Below the pieces are notes generated by a model that was not told the origin of the DNA, made no database searches, and saw only the letters and a program-made list of their open reading frames with translations. The position numbers and the translations under genes were made by a program. This document shows positions 7,872 through 15,998 of a stretch of 64,000 bases of DNA, in pieces (within the stretch, counting starts at the first letter, position 1; every line of letters starts with the position of its first letter). Source of the stretch: Streptomyces mayonensis (GTDB taxonomy: Bacteria; Actinomycetota; Actinomycetes; Streptomycetales; Streptomycetaceae); the NCBI RefSeq assembly GCF_018982965.1, contig NZ_JACBYP010000035.1, forward strand, positions 1 to 64,000, given 5' to 3'.

Positions 7872-9235
7872 CCTATGGCCTCCTTGGCCTGGTGCTCGGC
7901 GGCGGGGAGCGGCTCGTCGGTGCGGTGGCGCACGGCGAGAAGGATCATCAGTGCGGCGGACAGCAGCATGAAGAAGCCGACGAGGTAGAGCGGTACGTAG
8001 TAGGCGCCGGTCCAGTCCTTGAGCCAGCCGGTGATGTAGCTGGAGGCGAACCCGGCGATGTTGCCCGCGGTGTTGATCAGGGCGATGCCGGCCGCCGCGG
8101 CGGCGCCGGTCAGGAACCGGGAGGGCACCGACCAGAAGACCGGCAGGGCGGCGAAGATGGCGCAGGCGGTCACGGTGATGACGGCGACGGTGGCGGTCGG
8201 GGAGCCCATGTAGAGGGCGAGGGGGATGGACACGCCGCCGACGACGGCCGGTCCGGCCACGTGCCAGGTGCGGGTGCCGTGCCGGGTGGCGTGGCGGGTC
8301 CAGAAGAAGAGGACGACCGCGGCGGGCAGGTACGGGATGGCGGTGATCCAGGCCTTGTCCATCACGCTGAACGTGGTGTCGTACTGCTCCTGGAAGCCGT
8401 TGATGATCGTCGGCAGGAAGAAGGCGAGCGCGTACAGGCCGTAGACGAAGCCGAAGTAGACGGCGGCGAGGATCCACACGCGTGCGCTGCTGAAGGCCTT
8501 CTTGAGGTCGCCCTTGGCGTGCTTGCTCTCGTGGCCGGTCTTCTGGGCGTTCTCGGCGGCGAGTTCGGCGGTCAGCCAGTCGCGTTCGGCCGGCGTCAGC
8601 CACTTCGCGTCGGCGGGCCGGTCGATCAGGTAGAACCAGGCCACAACGCCGAGGACGATCGCGGGCAGCGACACGAACAGGAACATCACGCGCCAGCCCT
8701 CGAGGCCGAACAGGCCGTGGCGGCCGATCAGCCAGCCCGCCAGCGGGGCGCCGAAGACGGTGGTCAGCGGCTGGGCCAGGTAGAACAGGCCGAGGATCTT
8801 GGTGCGGTGACGGGACGGCACCCACTGGCTCAGGAAGAGGATCGCGCCGGGGAAGAAGCCGGCCTCGGCGACGCCGAGCAGGAAGCGCAGCGTGTAGAGC
8901 TGTTCGCTGCTGCTCACCCAGGTGAAGAGCAGGGAGACGATGCCCCAGGTCACCATGATCCGGGCGAGCCAGCGGCGGGCCCCGAAGCGGTGCAGGGCCA
9001 TGTTGCTGGGGACCTCGAGCACGATGTAGCCGAGGAAGAAGATCCCGGACGCGAAGCCGAACTGGGCCGCGGTCAGAGCGAGGTCCTGTCCCATGCCGTT
9101 CGGTTCGGCGAACGAGACGGCCGTCCGGTCCAGGTAGTTCACGAAGAACATCAGGGCCACGAACGGTACGAGGCGGACTGAGACCTTCTTGATGGCAGTT
9201 CTCTCGACTGCCGCGGATGGCGCTTGGGCACTCAT
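7868..9235 (-). CDS. MFS permease, anion:cation symporter type (sugar acid uptake)
   Basis: A 455-residue, 12-helix major facilitator protein. Family signs are FVNYLDRTAVSFAEP in helix 1, GYIVLEVPSNMALHRFGARRWLARIM for the helix 2-3 loop (given here as the D/R-rich A motif region) and RFLLGVAEAGFFPGAILFLS in helix 4-5. This is the ACS family, which usually carries organic anions such as galactonate, glucarate, tartrate and phthalate. Uptake of the acid D-apionate fits. It is the first gene of the operon: ATG 9235 follows GAGGAG, and a 236-bp divergent control region with three inverted repeats lies upstream. Confidence 0.85.
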   Translation of the reverse strand: MSAQAPSAAVERTAIKKVSVRLVPFVALMFFVNYLDRTAVSFAEPNGMGQDLALTAAQFGFASGIFFLGYIVLEVPSNMALHRFGARRWLARIMVTWGIVSLLFTWVSSSEQLYTLRFLLGVAEAGFFPGAILFLSQWVPSRHRTKILGLFYLAQPLTTVFGAPLAGWLIGRHGLFGLEGWRVMFLFVSLPAIVLGVVAWFYLIDRPADAKWLTPAERDWLTAELAAENAQKTGHESKHAKGDLKKAFSSARVWILAAVYFGFVYGLYALAFFLPTIINGFQEQYDTTFSVMDKAWITAIPYLPAAVVLFFWTRHATRHGTRTWHVAGPAVVGGVSIPLALYMGSPTATVAVITVTACAIFAALPVFWSVPSRFLTGAAAAAGIALINTAGNIAGFASSYITGWLKDWTGAYYVPLYLVGFFMLLSAALMILLAVRHRTDEPLPAAEHQAKEAIG

Positions 9236-9342
9236 GGCGACTCCTCGGCTCGCCCGGACAGCTCCGTCCGGGGTGGGTCACACCAGGGGGTCCGCCACGG
9301 GGGCGGCCGACCGGTTCGCGTTCACGCTAAGCCTCCGACCCC

Positions 9343-9359
9343 AAATTGGTCACCAATTT
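9343..9359. promoter_or_regulatory. Perfect palindrome, likely GntR operator in front of the permease operon
   Basis: AAATTGGT (9343-9350), C, ACCAATTT (9352-9359). Arms of eight bases match perfectly around one central base. The TGGT...ACCA core is typical of FadR/PdhR-type GntR operators. It sits 107 bp upstream of the permease start in AT-richer DNA. Binding by the divergent regulator is inferred. Confidence 0.7.
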
Positions 9360-9372
9360 ACCAGTGTGGCGA

Positions 9373-9396
9373 GGGTCATAGATCGTTCCATGACCC
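9373..9396. promoter_or_regulatory. Inverted repeat GGGTCAT-N10-ATGACCC
   Basis: Seven-base arms at 9373-9379 and 9390-9396 with a 10-nt spacer, midway in the divergent intergenic region. The spacing of 17 between half-site starts could place the halves on one face of the helix. It may be a second regulator site or a binding site for another factor. Confidence 0.45.
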
Positions 9397-9465
9397 AACT
9401 CTTGACAAACCACACCCGAAAAGGCGATGAACTGCCTGGTCAGCCGCGTGTGCGCGGCATCTGGT

Positions 9466-9488
9466 TGACTGGTGACCGTGACCAGTCA
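9466..9488. promoter_or_regulatory. Inverted repeat overlapping the GntR start codon (probable autoregulatory operator)
   Basis: TGACTGGT (9466-9473) and ACCAGTCA (9481-9488) are perfect 8-base arms with a 7-nt spacer. The GTG start of the regulator (9472-9474) lies inside the element, which suggests a leaderless or nearly leaderless transcript blocked by its own product. The core TGGT...ACCA is shared with the palindrome at 9343-9359. Confidence 0.6.
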
Positions 9489-10230
9489 GCCTGATCAGCA
9501 CTCCGCCGACGCGCCCGACCTCGCGCAGCTGTTGCGCCCCGTGGTGCGCGAGTCGTCCGTCAGCGAGGTCGCCAAGCGGCTCCTCGACCACCTCTCGGCC
9601 GGCGACATCCGCCCCGGCACCCGGCTGCCCGCCGAGCGGCAGCTGGCCGAGGCGCTCGGCGTCGCCCGGTCCAGCGTGCGCGGCGCGCTCTCCGCCCTGG
9701 ACGTGCTCGGCATCATCGAGATCCGCCCGGGCTCCGGCTCCTACGTGCGCGAGGGAACCTCGGAGTTCCTGCCCCGGGCGATCAACTGGGGTCTGATGCT
9801 GGGCCAGCGTCGCACCCAGGACCTGGTCGAGGTCCGCACGTACATGGAGGGGGTCTCCGCCCGGCTGGCGGCCGAGCGCGCCAGCGACGAGGACGTGGCC
9901 CTGCTGGAGCGGCACCTCCGGCACATGCGGGACGCGGGCGGGGACGTCACGGCGTTCATCGACGCCGACATCGCCTTCCACCTGGAGACGGCCCGCATCG
10001 CCCGCAACACCGTTCTCAGCGACATCCTGCACAGCATCCGGGCGCTGCTCCAGGTCTGGATGGAGCGCGTCAGCGACATCGAGGGCACCGTCAGCGGGAC
10101 GCTGTGCGAGCACGACGCGGTGCTCGCGGCGATCCGGGCGCGCGATCCGGAGGCCGCGGACCGGGCGATGGCCGAACACATGCGGATGGCCAGCGCCCGG
10201 CTGCGCGCCTCCGTCGACGGCGGACCCTGA
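9472..10230 (+). CDS. GntR family regulator, FadR/FCD subfamily
   Basis: A 252-residue regulator. The winged helix (about residues 20-95) contains GTRLPAERQLAEALGVARSSVRGALSALDVLGIIEIRPG. The C-terminal FCD helical bundle (about 105-240) has candidate metal/ligand residues in ADIAFHLETARIA. FCD regulators usually respond to small organic or sugar acids, in keeping with control of the divergent sugar-acid operon. The GTG at 9472 has no clear ribosome site and lies within an inverted repeat; a second in-frame GTG is at 9478. A TTGACA box at 9402-9407 is a possible -35 element, but I see no good -10. Confidence 0.88.
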   Translation: MTVTSQPDQHSADAPDLAQLLRPVVRESSVSEVAKRLLDHLSAGDIRPGTRLPAERQLAEALGVARSSVRGALSALDVLGIIEIRPGSGSYVREGTSEFLPRAINWGLMLGQRRTQDLVEVRTYMEGVSARLAAERASDEDVALLERHLRHMRDAGGDVTAFIDADIAFHLETARIARNTVLSDILHSIRALLQVWMERVSDIEGTVSGTLCEHDAVLAAIRARDPEAADRAMAEHMRMASARLRASVDGGP

Positions 10231-10248
10231 CCGCACACCGGCACCGCC

Positions 10249-10380
10249 GGCTCCGGCACGATCCGACCTGCACCGTCGGCTCCGGCACGGTCGGTTCCGG
10301 CACACTCGGGTCCACCACGATCGGCTCCGGCACACTCGGATCCGCCACGCTCGGATCCGGGCATCGCTGGCTCCGGCCCC
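10249..10380. repeat. 15-nt degenerate tandem repeat (GGCTCCGGCACNNTC)
   Basis: Eight to nine units with a period of 15 nt, for example 10278-10292, 10293-10307, 10308-10322, 10323-10337 and 10338-10352; one unit is 14 and one 16 nt. The rest of the 374-nt gap between the GntR gene and the next gene shows no further gene or promoter that I recognise. Because 15 is a multiple of three, a reading frame crosses the array, but it has no start or homology support. Confidence 0.85.
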
Positions 10381-10604
10381 CGGCACCGCTCCCGGCACCG
10401 GGGCGCCCGCGCCCGTCACCGCGGGGCCCGCGTCCTCGCAACCGGGCCACCCTGCCGCCCCACCGCTCCTCTTCAGTGGCCCGCGGCCCGTCCCTCCAGT
10501 GGCCCGCCGCCCACCATGCGGCGTTCAGCTCACCGTCAACGTCCGGCCACGGCCGCTGGCCAGCGTGAGCCGCGCACGGTGAACTGCACGCTCCTGGAGG
10601 TCGG

Positions 10605-12488
10605 ATGAGCACGGCGGAAGAACAGAACGGCCCGGTCAGACGTACGCTGCTGAGAGCCGCGGTGGCCGGCGGCGCCGTCACGGCGGCCGCCGCGGCCACG
10701 GTCACGGCCACCGCGGCGACCCCCGCACAGGCCGCCGAGGCGGCCGGCGGCCGGCGCTTCGACTCCGGCAGTCCGCGTTTCGCGCTGGCCGTCCTGCCGG
10801 ACACCCAGTACCTCTTCGACGCCGACAGCGCCGACCCGGCACCGCTGCGGGAGACCTTCCGCCACCTCGTCGCCGACCGGTCCGGGGCGAACATCGCCTT
10901 CATGACGCACCTCGGCGACGTCACCGAGCACGGCACCGAGGACGAGATCCGGCGGGCCGCCCAGACCTTCCGTACGCTGCACGGCAAAGTGCCGTACAGC
11001 GTGCTGGCCGGCAACCACGACATCGCGTCGTCGACGGACGACCAGCGCGGCGACTCCGCGTACCTGCGGGAGTTCGGGCCCCGGCGCTACGCCTCGATGC
11101 CCACCTTCAAGGGCGCCTCGCCCGACGGCTACAACAGCCACCACGTCGTGCGCGCCGCGGGCCGCGACTGGCTGATCCTCGCCCTGGACTGGCGGATCTC
11201 CGACAAGGGACTGGCCTGGGCACAGGGGGTGCTCGACGCCCACCCCACCCTGCCCGCCGTCCTGACCACGCACGACCTCGCCCTCCCCGAGGGCGACGGC
11301 TCGGCACGGCTCTCCGAGCACGGGCAACGCCTGTGGGACGGGCTGATCCGCGCCAACGACCAGATCTTCCTGGCGCTGGGCGGACACTACTGGCCGCCGG
11401 GGCGGACGGTGCTCACCAACGACGCCGACAACGATGTCCACATCCACATCACCAACTACCAGGACCGCTACTACGGCGGCGCCGGCATGATCCGGACGTA
11501 CGGCTTCGACCTCGCCCGCCAGGTGATCGACGTCGAGACGTTCGCACCGTGGTTCCTCTCCCGGGACCCCGGGCGGCGCACCGCGCTGGAGGCCGAGACG
11601 GTCGAACTGACCGGCCCCGCCGACCGGTTCAGCCTGAGCATCGACTTCGACGAGCGCTTCGCCGGCTTCGCCCCCGTCGTGCCGCCGAAGCCGCGGCCCG
11701 CCTCCGCAGTGATGCCGCGCGGCACCCTCGCCTACTGGCGGTTCGACGCCTCCGGCACGGCCGCCGTCCCGGACGGCGGTCCGGTCGCCGACGGTGCCGT
11801 GGTGCGCGACCTCTCCGGCCACGGCAACGACCTCACCGTCGCCCGGCTGCACGACAGCGGGTCCGAGGCGCTCACCTGGTCGCCCGACCACCATCCGGGG
11901 CAGCCGGCCCACGCCAGTCTCCGCTTCGACGGCGGCAAGGACCCGGACCGCGGAGCCGTCCTGCGCACGGGCGCGCGGGCACCCCTGAACAGCGAGAAGT
12001 TCCAGCGCGGGTACACCGTCGAGACCTTCGTCAGGCTCCCCGAGCCCTTCACGGGCGACCACAGCTGGATGGGCATCCTGAGCTGGGAGGGACGCAACGG
12101 GGACGCGGGCAAGACCACCGGCTGGTCCCCGCTGGAGCCGACGTGCAGCCTCAACCTGTCCCCGGAGCGGTTCCTCCAGTTCGTCGTGTACCCCCACCGC
12201 CAGGACGCGGACCCCACGTCGTGGAGCCATGCCGTGCCGGTGGGGCGCTGGATGCACATCGCGGTCGTCAACGACGGGCACCGCACCACCCTGTACGTGG
12301 ACGGCTCGAAGATCGCCCGCAACCCCACTCAGGCGTCGACCGGCATCGCCACGCTCGGCAAGCCCTTCGTCCTGGGCGCCACCCAGTTCGACGAGGCCTT
12401 CGGGCAGGGCTTCTACGGCTGGATCGGCGACACCCGCATCGTCGGCCGGGCGCTGCGGCCGAGGGACTTCCTCACCCCCTTCGGCTGA
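10605..12488 (+). CDS. Tat-exported metallophosphoesterase with C-terminal LamG domain
   Basis: A 627-residue exported protein. The N-terminus has a twin-arginine signal (PVRRTLLRAAVAGG, then an alanine-rich core ending near AQAAEA). The calcineurin-like phosphoesterase domain (about 60-330) shows its metal ligands in VLPDTQYL, HLGDVTEHG, LAGNHDI and ALGGHYWP. Residues of about 370-620 form a LamG/concanavalin-like lectin domain, beginning near GTLAYWRFDASG. It probably hydrolyses phosphoesters outside the cell while bound to a glycan. ATG 10605 follows GGAGG at 10596-10600. It is monocistronic; the next gene is convergent. Confidence 0.88.
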   Translation: MSTAEEQNGPVRRTLLRAAVAGGAVTAAAAATVTATAATPAQAAEAAGGRRFDSGSPRFALAVLPDTQYLFDADSADPAPLRETFRHLVADRSGANIAFMTHLGDVTEHGTEDEIRRAAQTFRTLHGKVPYSVLAGNHDIASSTDDQRGDSAYLREFGPRRYASMPTFKGASPDGYNSHHVVRAAGRDWLILALDWRISDKGLAWAQGVLDAHPTLPAVLTTHDLALPEGDGSARLSEHGQRLWDGLIRANDQIFLALGGHYWPPGRTVLTNDADNDVHIHITNYQDRYYGGAGMIRTYGFDLARQVIDVETFAPWFLSRDPGRRTALEAETVELTGPADRFSLSIDFDERFAGFAPVVPPKPRPASAVMPRGTLAYWRFDASGTAAVPDGGPVADGAVVRDLSGHGNDLTVARLHDSGSEALTWSPDHHPGQPAHASLRFDGGKDPDRGAVLRTGARAPLNSEKFQRGYTVETFVRLPEPFTGDHSWMGILSWEGRNGDAGKTTGWSPLEPTCSLNLSPERFLQFVVYPHRQDADPTSWSHAVPVGRWMHIAVVNDGHRTTLYVDGSKIARNPTQASTGIATLGKPFVLGATQFDEAFGQGFYGWIGDTRIVGRALRPRDFLTPFG

Positions 12489-12537
12489 GGGGCCGTCCGG
12501 CCTGTGCCCCGGGTCCCGGCGCGGCACGGCCCGCGGG

Positions 12538-13992
12538 TCAGGCCACGTGACCGTCCGGCCGGATCAGCACCCTGCGCACCTCGCTCCACCGCGCACCGGC
12601 CGCCACGGGGCGGACGGTGTGCCGGCGGGTACCGTGCGGCAGGGGGCGCCCGGCCGGCACCGCGTCGCCGCCCCGGTGGCCGTCGAGGTCGAGCAGCAGG
12701 TGCCTGCCGTCCCGCAGCAGGGAGAACAGCCGGGTGCCGTCCGCGAAGGCCAGGTCCGGGGCGCGGCTGCCGGTCAGCGGGTGGGCGGCGGGGTCGGCCG
12801 CCGGGTGGCGGACGTCCAGGGCCGAGAGTCGCTCGGCGAGCGCGCGGGAGAACTCGGGGACGGTGTCGATGAGTTCGGACAGAATCCCGCGCAGCGCCTG
12901 TCCCTCGGGCGAGTAGCCGGTCATGAGGGCGGTCTGGGCCCGGGTGGAGGCCAGGAGATCGGCGCCCACGGGGTGGCGTTCGGCGTGGTAGGTGTCCAGC
13001 AGGCCCGCGGGGGCGGTGCCGAGGGCCGTCGCGGCCAGCTTCCAGCCGAGGTTGGTGGCGTCCTGGAGGCCGACGTTGAGGCCCACGCCGCCGGCGGGGA
13101 AGTGCATGTGCGCCGCGTCGCCCGCGAGCAGGACGCGTCCCTTGCGGTAGGCGGCGGCCTGCCGGGTGGCGTTGCCGAAGCGGGAGAGCCACCGGGGGTC
13201 GCGCATGCCGAAGTCGTCGCCCACGACGCGCCGGGTCCGCTCGCGTGCCTCCTCCAGAGTCAGCTCGCCGGGGTGTCCGGCGCGCCGGTCCTCGGGCGCG
13301 TGTCCCACGAACCGGGTGACCCCGCCGGGCAGGGGCACCGCCATCAGCCCTCCGTCCGGCCCGGAGGCGCTCAGGGGCAGCGCGGGCGTCCGGTCCAGGA
13401 CGACGTCGGCGAGCCAGCCCCAGACGGTCGCGTCCGTGCCGGGGAAGTCGATGCCGGCGGCACGGCGGACCAGGCTGCGGGTGCCGTCGCAGCCCACGAC
13501 GTAACGCGCCCGCAGCGCGTACGGCCCCTCGGGGCCCTCCGCCTCGATCCGTACGGCTTCCGGCCCCTGCTCCAGTCCCGTGACCCGGTGCCCGCGCAGG
13601 ACGCGGGCGCCCCGGGAGCGTGCGTGCGCCTCGAGGACGGCCTCGGTGCGGGCCTGTGGCAGGAAGAGGGTGAACGGGTAGGGCGTGTCGAGGACCCGGA
13701 AGTCCATCCGCGACTCGAGGGAGCCGAAGTGCCCCGTGGGCACGGGCACGCCCTCGCCGAGGAAGGCGTCCGCGAGGCCGCGCATGCCCAGGATCTCCAG
13801 GGTCCGGGGGTGGAGGGTCAACGCCTTCGAGTGCGGGTCCCGCTCCGTACGCGTCTCCAGCACGGTCACCGGGACGCCCTGCAGCCGCAGTTCCGCAGCG
13901 AGCCACAGCCCGGTGGGGCCGGCTCCGGCCACGACGACCTCTTCGGTCCCGCTCATGGCCTCTGTCCCCCTCATGATCTCCGTCTCGCTCAC
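12538..13992 (-). CDS. FAD-dependent aromatic monooxygenase (PheA/RdmE-like)
   Basis: A 484-residue class A flavin monooxygenase. It has the FAD dinucleotide-binding GAGPTGLWLAAELR near the N-terminus, the DG motif VVGCDGTRSLVRRAAGIDF, and the second FAD motif VLLAGDAAHMHFPAGGVGLN. A thioredoxin-like C-terminal part follows. It hydroxylates or inactivates aromatic compounds; polyketide tailoring, antibiotic inactivation (TetX or rifampicin type) or aromatic catabolism all fit. The GTG at 13992 is chosen for the AGAGG box six bases upstream; a TTG at 14019 and ATGs at 13974 and 13956 are alternatives. It is divergent from a TetR gene and shares its operator region. Confidence 0.88.
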   Translation of the reverse strand: MSETEIMRGTEAMSGTEEVVVAGAGPTGLWLAAELRLQGVPVTVLETRTERDPHSKALTLHPRTLEILGMRGLADAFLGEGVPVPTGHFGSLESRMDFRVLDTPYPFTLFLPQARTEAVLEAHARSRGARVLRGHRVTGLEQGPEAVRIEAEGPEGPYALRARYVVGCDGTRSLVRRAAGIDFPGTDATVWGWLADVVLDRTPALPLSASGPDGGLMAVPLPGGVTRFVGHAPEDRRAGHPGELTLEEARERTRRVVGDDFGMRDPRWLSRFGNATRQAAAYRKGRVLLAGDAAHMHFPAGGVGLNVGLQDATNLGWKLAATALGTAPAGLLDTYHAERHPVGADLLASTRAQTALMTGYSPEGQALRGILSELIDTVPEFSRALAERLSALDVRHPAADPAAHPLTGSRAPDLAFADGTRLFSLLRDGRHLLLDLDGHRGGDAVPAGRPLPHGTRRHTVRPVAAGARWSEVRRVLIRPDGHVA

Positions 13993-14004
13993 ACTCCACC
14001 TCTC

Positions 14005-14019
14005 TTGGTCAGCGACCAA
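14005..14019. promoter_or_regulatory. TetR operator copy 1
   Basis: TTGGTCAGCGACCAA: six-base arms around AGC. It matches the element at 14040-14054 in 13 of 15 positions. It lies 13 bp upstream of the monooxygenase GTG, covering its likely promoter or leader. Confidence 0.75.
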
Positions 14020-14039
14020 TCAACTGTCCTGCACTAAAC

Positions 14040-14054
14040 TAGGTCAGTGACCAA
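14040..14054. promoter_or_regulatory. TetR operator copy 2, overlapping the tetR start codon
   Basis: TAGGTCAGTGACCAA, nearly identical to copy 1 and 35 bp away from it. The tetR GTG start (14047-14049) lies inside. The arrangement implies that one repressor controls both divergent genes and itself, with a leaderless tetR transcript. Confidence 0.75.
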
Positions 14055-14679
14055 AAAGCAAACGGATCCCGCTCCGCGTCCCCGGCTGACCCCCGCCGCC
14101 GTGGTGGCCGAGGCCCTGCGCCTGCTCGACGAGTCGGGCCTGGAGGCCGTCACGATGCGTGCGGTTGCCGACCGGATCGGTGTACGGATGAACACGGTGC
14201 TGTGGCACGCCAAGAGCAAGACGCGGCTGCTGGAGCTCATGGCGGACGCCGTCGCCGGCACGATCGGCTACGAGCGGCTGCCCGACGACGCGGGCGAGCG
14301 TGCCCGTGAGCTGATGCGCCGCTACCGCCGCTCGCTGCTCGCCCACCGCGACGGCGCGTTCCTGGTGGCCGGGACCTACGCCCCCGACCCGCACACCCTG
14401 CGCTTCGCCGACGCCCTCGTCGCCGCACTGAGCGACCACCACGACACGCCGGAGACGGCGGCCTGGACCGCCTACGCCCTGGTCTACTTCGCCCTCGGCC
14501 TCACCCAGGAGGAGCAGGCCGCGGACCAGACGGACGCCCACCGTCTGCGCGAGGCGGTCGCGGCCGGCCCGTACCCGGCGCTCGCCGACGCCCTGCCCGC
14601 CCTCACCCGGCACGACTTCGACGCCCGGTTCGAGGACGGCGTCGACCGCATCCTCGGCGGCGGGCACCGGAGCGGATAG
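14047..14679 (+). CDS. TetR family repressor (TetR_C domain)
   Basis: A 210-residue TetR regulator. The helix-turn-helix (about 20-65) reads VTMRAVADRIGVRMNTVLWHAKSK. The ligand domain resembles the tetracycline-repressor C-terminal domain. It is divergent from a flavin monooxygenase and its start lies in one of two matching palindromes, so it is probably the local repressor, relieved by the substrate of the monooxygenase. No ribosome site precedes the GTG. The downstream P450 is 77 nt away on the same strand but has its own ribosome site. Confidence 0.9.
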   Translation: MTKKQTDPAPRPRLTPAAVVAEALRLLDESGLEAVTMRAVADRIGVRMNTVLWHAKSKTRLLELMADAVAGTIGYERLPDDAGERARELMRRYRRSLLAHRDGAFLVAGTYAPDPHTLRFADALVAALSDHHDTPETAAWTAYALVYFALGLTQEEQAADQTDAHRLREAVAAGPYPALADALPALTRHDFDARFEDGVDRILGGGHRSG

Positions 14680-14756
14680 CGGCACACGCGGTCTGTCGGG
14701 GGCGCCGCGCCGTCAATAGCCTGGAAGAGCCAGGCCGTTGTCGACCGAGGAGTCCC

Positions 14757-15980
14757 ATGCCCACCGCGCAGCAGGTACCCGACATCCTCTCCCCCGAGTT
14801 CGCGGCGAACCCCTACCCGGCCTACCGGGCGATGCGGGACAGTGCGCCGCTGATCTGGCACGAGGCCACACAGAGCTGGATCGTCTCGCGCTACGAGGAC
14901 GTGGAACGCGTCTTCAAGGACCGCGGGGGTCAGTTCACCACCGAGAACTACGACTGGCAGATCGAGCCGGTGCACGGCCGGACGATCCTCCAGCTGAGCG
15001 GCCGGGAGCACGCGGTCCGGCGGGCCCTGGTCGCGCCGGCCTTCCGCGGGGCCGAACTGCAGGACCACTTCCTGCCGGTGATCGAGCGCAACTCCCGTGA
15101 GCTGATCGACGCGTTCCGGCACACCGGGCGCGCCGACCTGGTCGCCGACTACGCGACCCGCTTCCCCGTCAACGTCATCGCGGACATGCTGGGCCTCGAC
15201 AAGGCGGACCACGACCGGTTCCACCGCTGGTACACGTCGGTCATCGCCTTCCTCGGCAACCTCTCCGGCGACCAGGAGGTCGCCGCCGCCGGCGCCCGCA
15301 CCCGTGTCGAGTTCGCCGAGTACATGATCCCGATCATCCGGGAACGCAGGGAGAACCCGGGCGACGACCTGCTGTCCACCCTGTGCGCCGCGGAGGTCGA
15401 CGGGGTGCGGATGAGCGACGAGGACATCAAGGCGTTCTGCAGTCTGCTGCTCGCGGCGGGCGGCGAGACCACGGACAAGGCGATAGCCGGCGTCTTCGCC
15501 AACCTGCTGGCCCACCCGGAGCAGTATGCGGCCGTGCGGGAGGACCGGTCCCTGGTCCCCCGCGCCTTCGCCGAGACGCTGCGCTTCACCCCGCCGGTGC
15601 ACATGATCATGCGCCAGTCGGCGACCGAGGTCGAGCTGAGCGGCGGCACCATACCCGCGGGCGCCACCGTCACCTGCCTCATCGGTGCGGCCAACCGGGA
15701 CGGGAGCCGCTACCGCGACCCGGACCGTTTCGACATCCTCCGCGAGGACCTCACCACGACGACCGCGTTCTCCGCCGCCGCCGACCACCTCGCCTTCGCG
15801 CTGGGCCGGCACTTCTGCGTCGGGGCGCTGCTGGCGAAGGCCGAGGTCGAGACCGGAGTCAACCAACTCCTGGACGGTCTGCCGGACCTGCGGCCGGACG
15901 ACGGGTTCGACATCGTCGAGCAGGGCGTGTTCACCCGGGGTCCGGCGTCGCTGCCGGTGCGGTTCACACCCGCGGCGTGA
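14757..15980 (+). CDS. Cytochrome P450
   Basis: A 407-residue bacterial class I P450. The I-helix oxygen-activation motif is AAGGETTDKA, the K-helix ExxR is ETLR followed by FTPPVHMIMR, and the heme loop is FALGRHFCVGALLAK with Cys354 as thiolate ligand. ATG 14757 follows GAGGAG. No ferredoxin or ferredoxin reductase gene is adjacent. It is convergent with the conservon P450 with 18 nt between the stops. Conservons often carry one or two P450s, so it may be functionally paired with that cluster although it is on the opposite strand. The substrate is unknown. Confidence 0.92.
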   Translation: MPTAQQVPDILSPEFAANPYPAYRAMRDSAPLIWHEATQSWIVSRYEDVERVFKDRGGQFTTENYDWQIEPVHGRTILQLSGREHAVRRALVAPAFRGAELQDHFLPVIERNSRELIDAFRHTGRADLVADYATRFPVNVIADMLGLDKADHDRFHRWYTSVIAFLGNLSGDQEVAAAGARTRVEFAEYMIPIIRERRENPGDDLLSTLCAAEVDGVRMSDEDIKAFCSLLLAAGGETTDKAIAGVFANLLAHPEQYAAVREDRSLVPRAFAETLRFTPPVHMIMRQSATEVELSGGTIPAGATVTCLIGAANRDGSRYRDPDRFDILREDLTTTTAFSAAADHLAFALGRHFCVGALLAKAEVETGVNQLLDGLPDLRPDDGFDIVEQGVFTRGPASLPVRFTPAA

Positions 15981-15998
15981 GCGGCCCCCCGAGGACCG

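Noticed and set aside
10249..10568. Gly-Ser-rich frame across the 15-nt repeat
   Set aside because: The frame is open because the period is a multiple of three; it lacks start signals and overlaps the GntR gene end in another frame.
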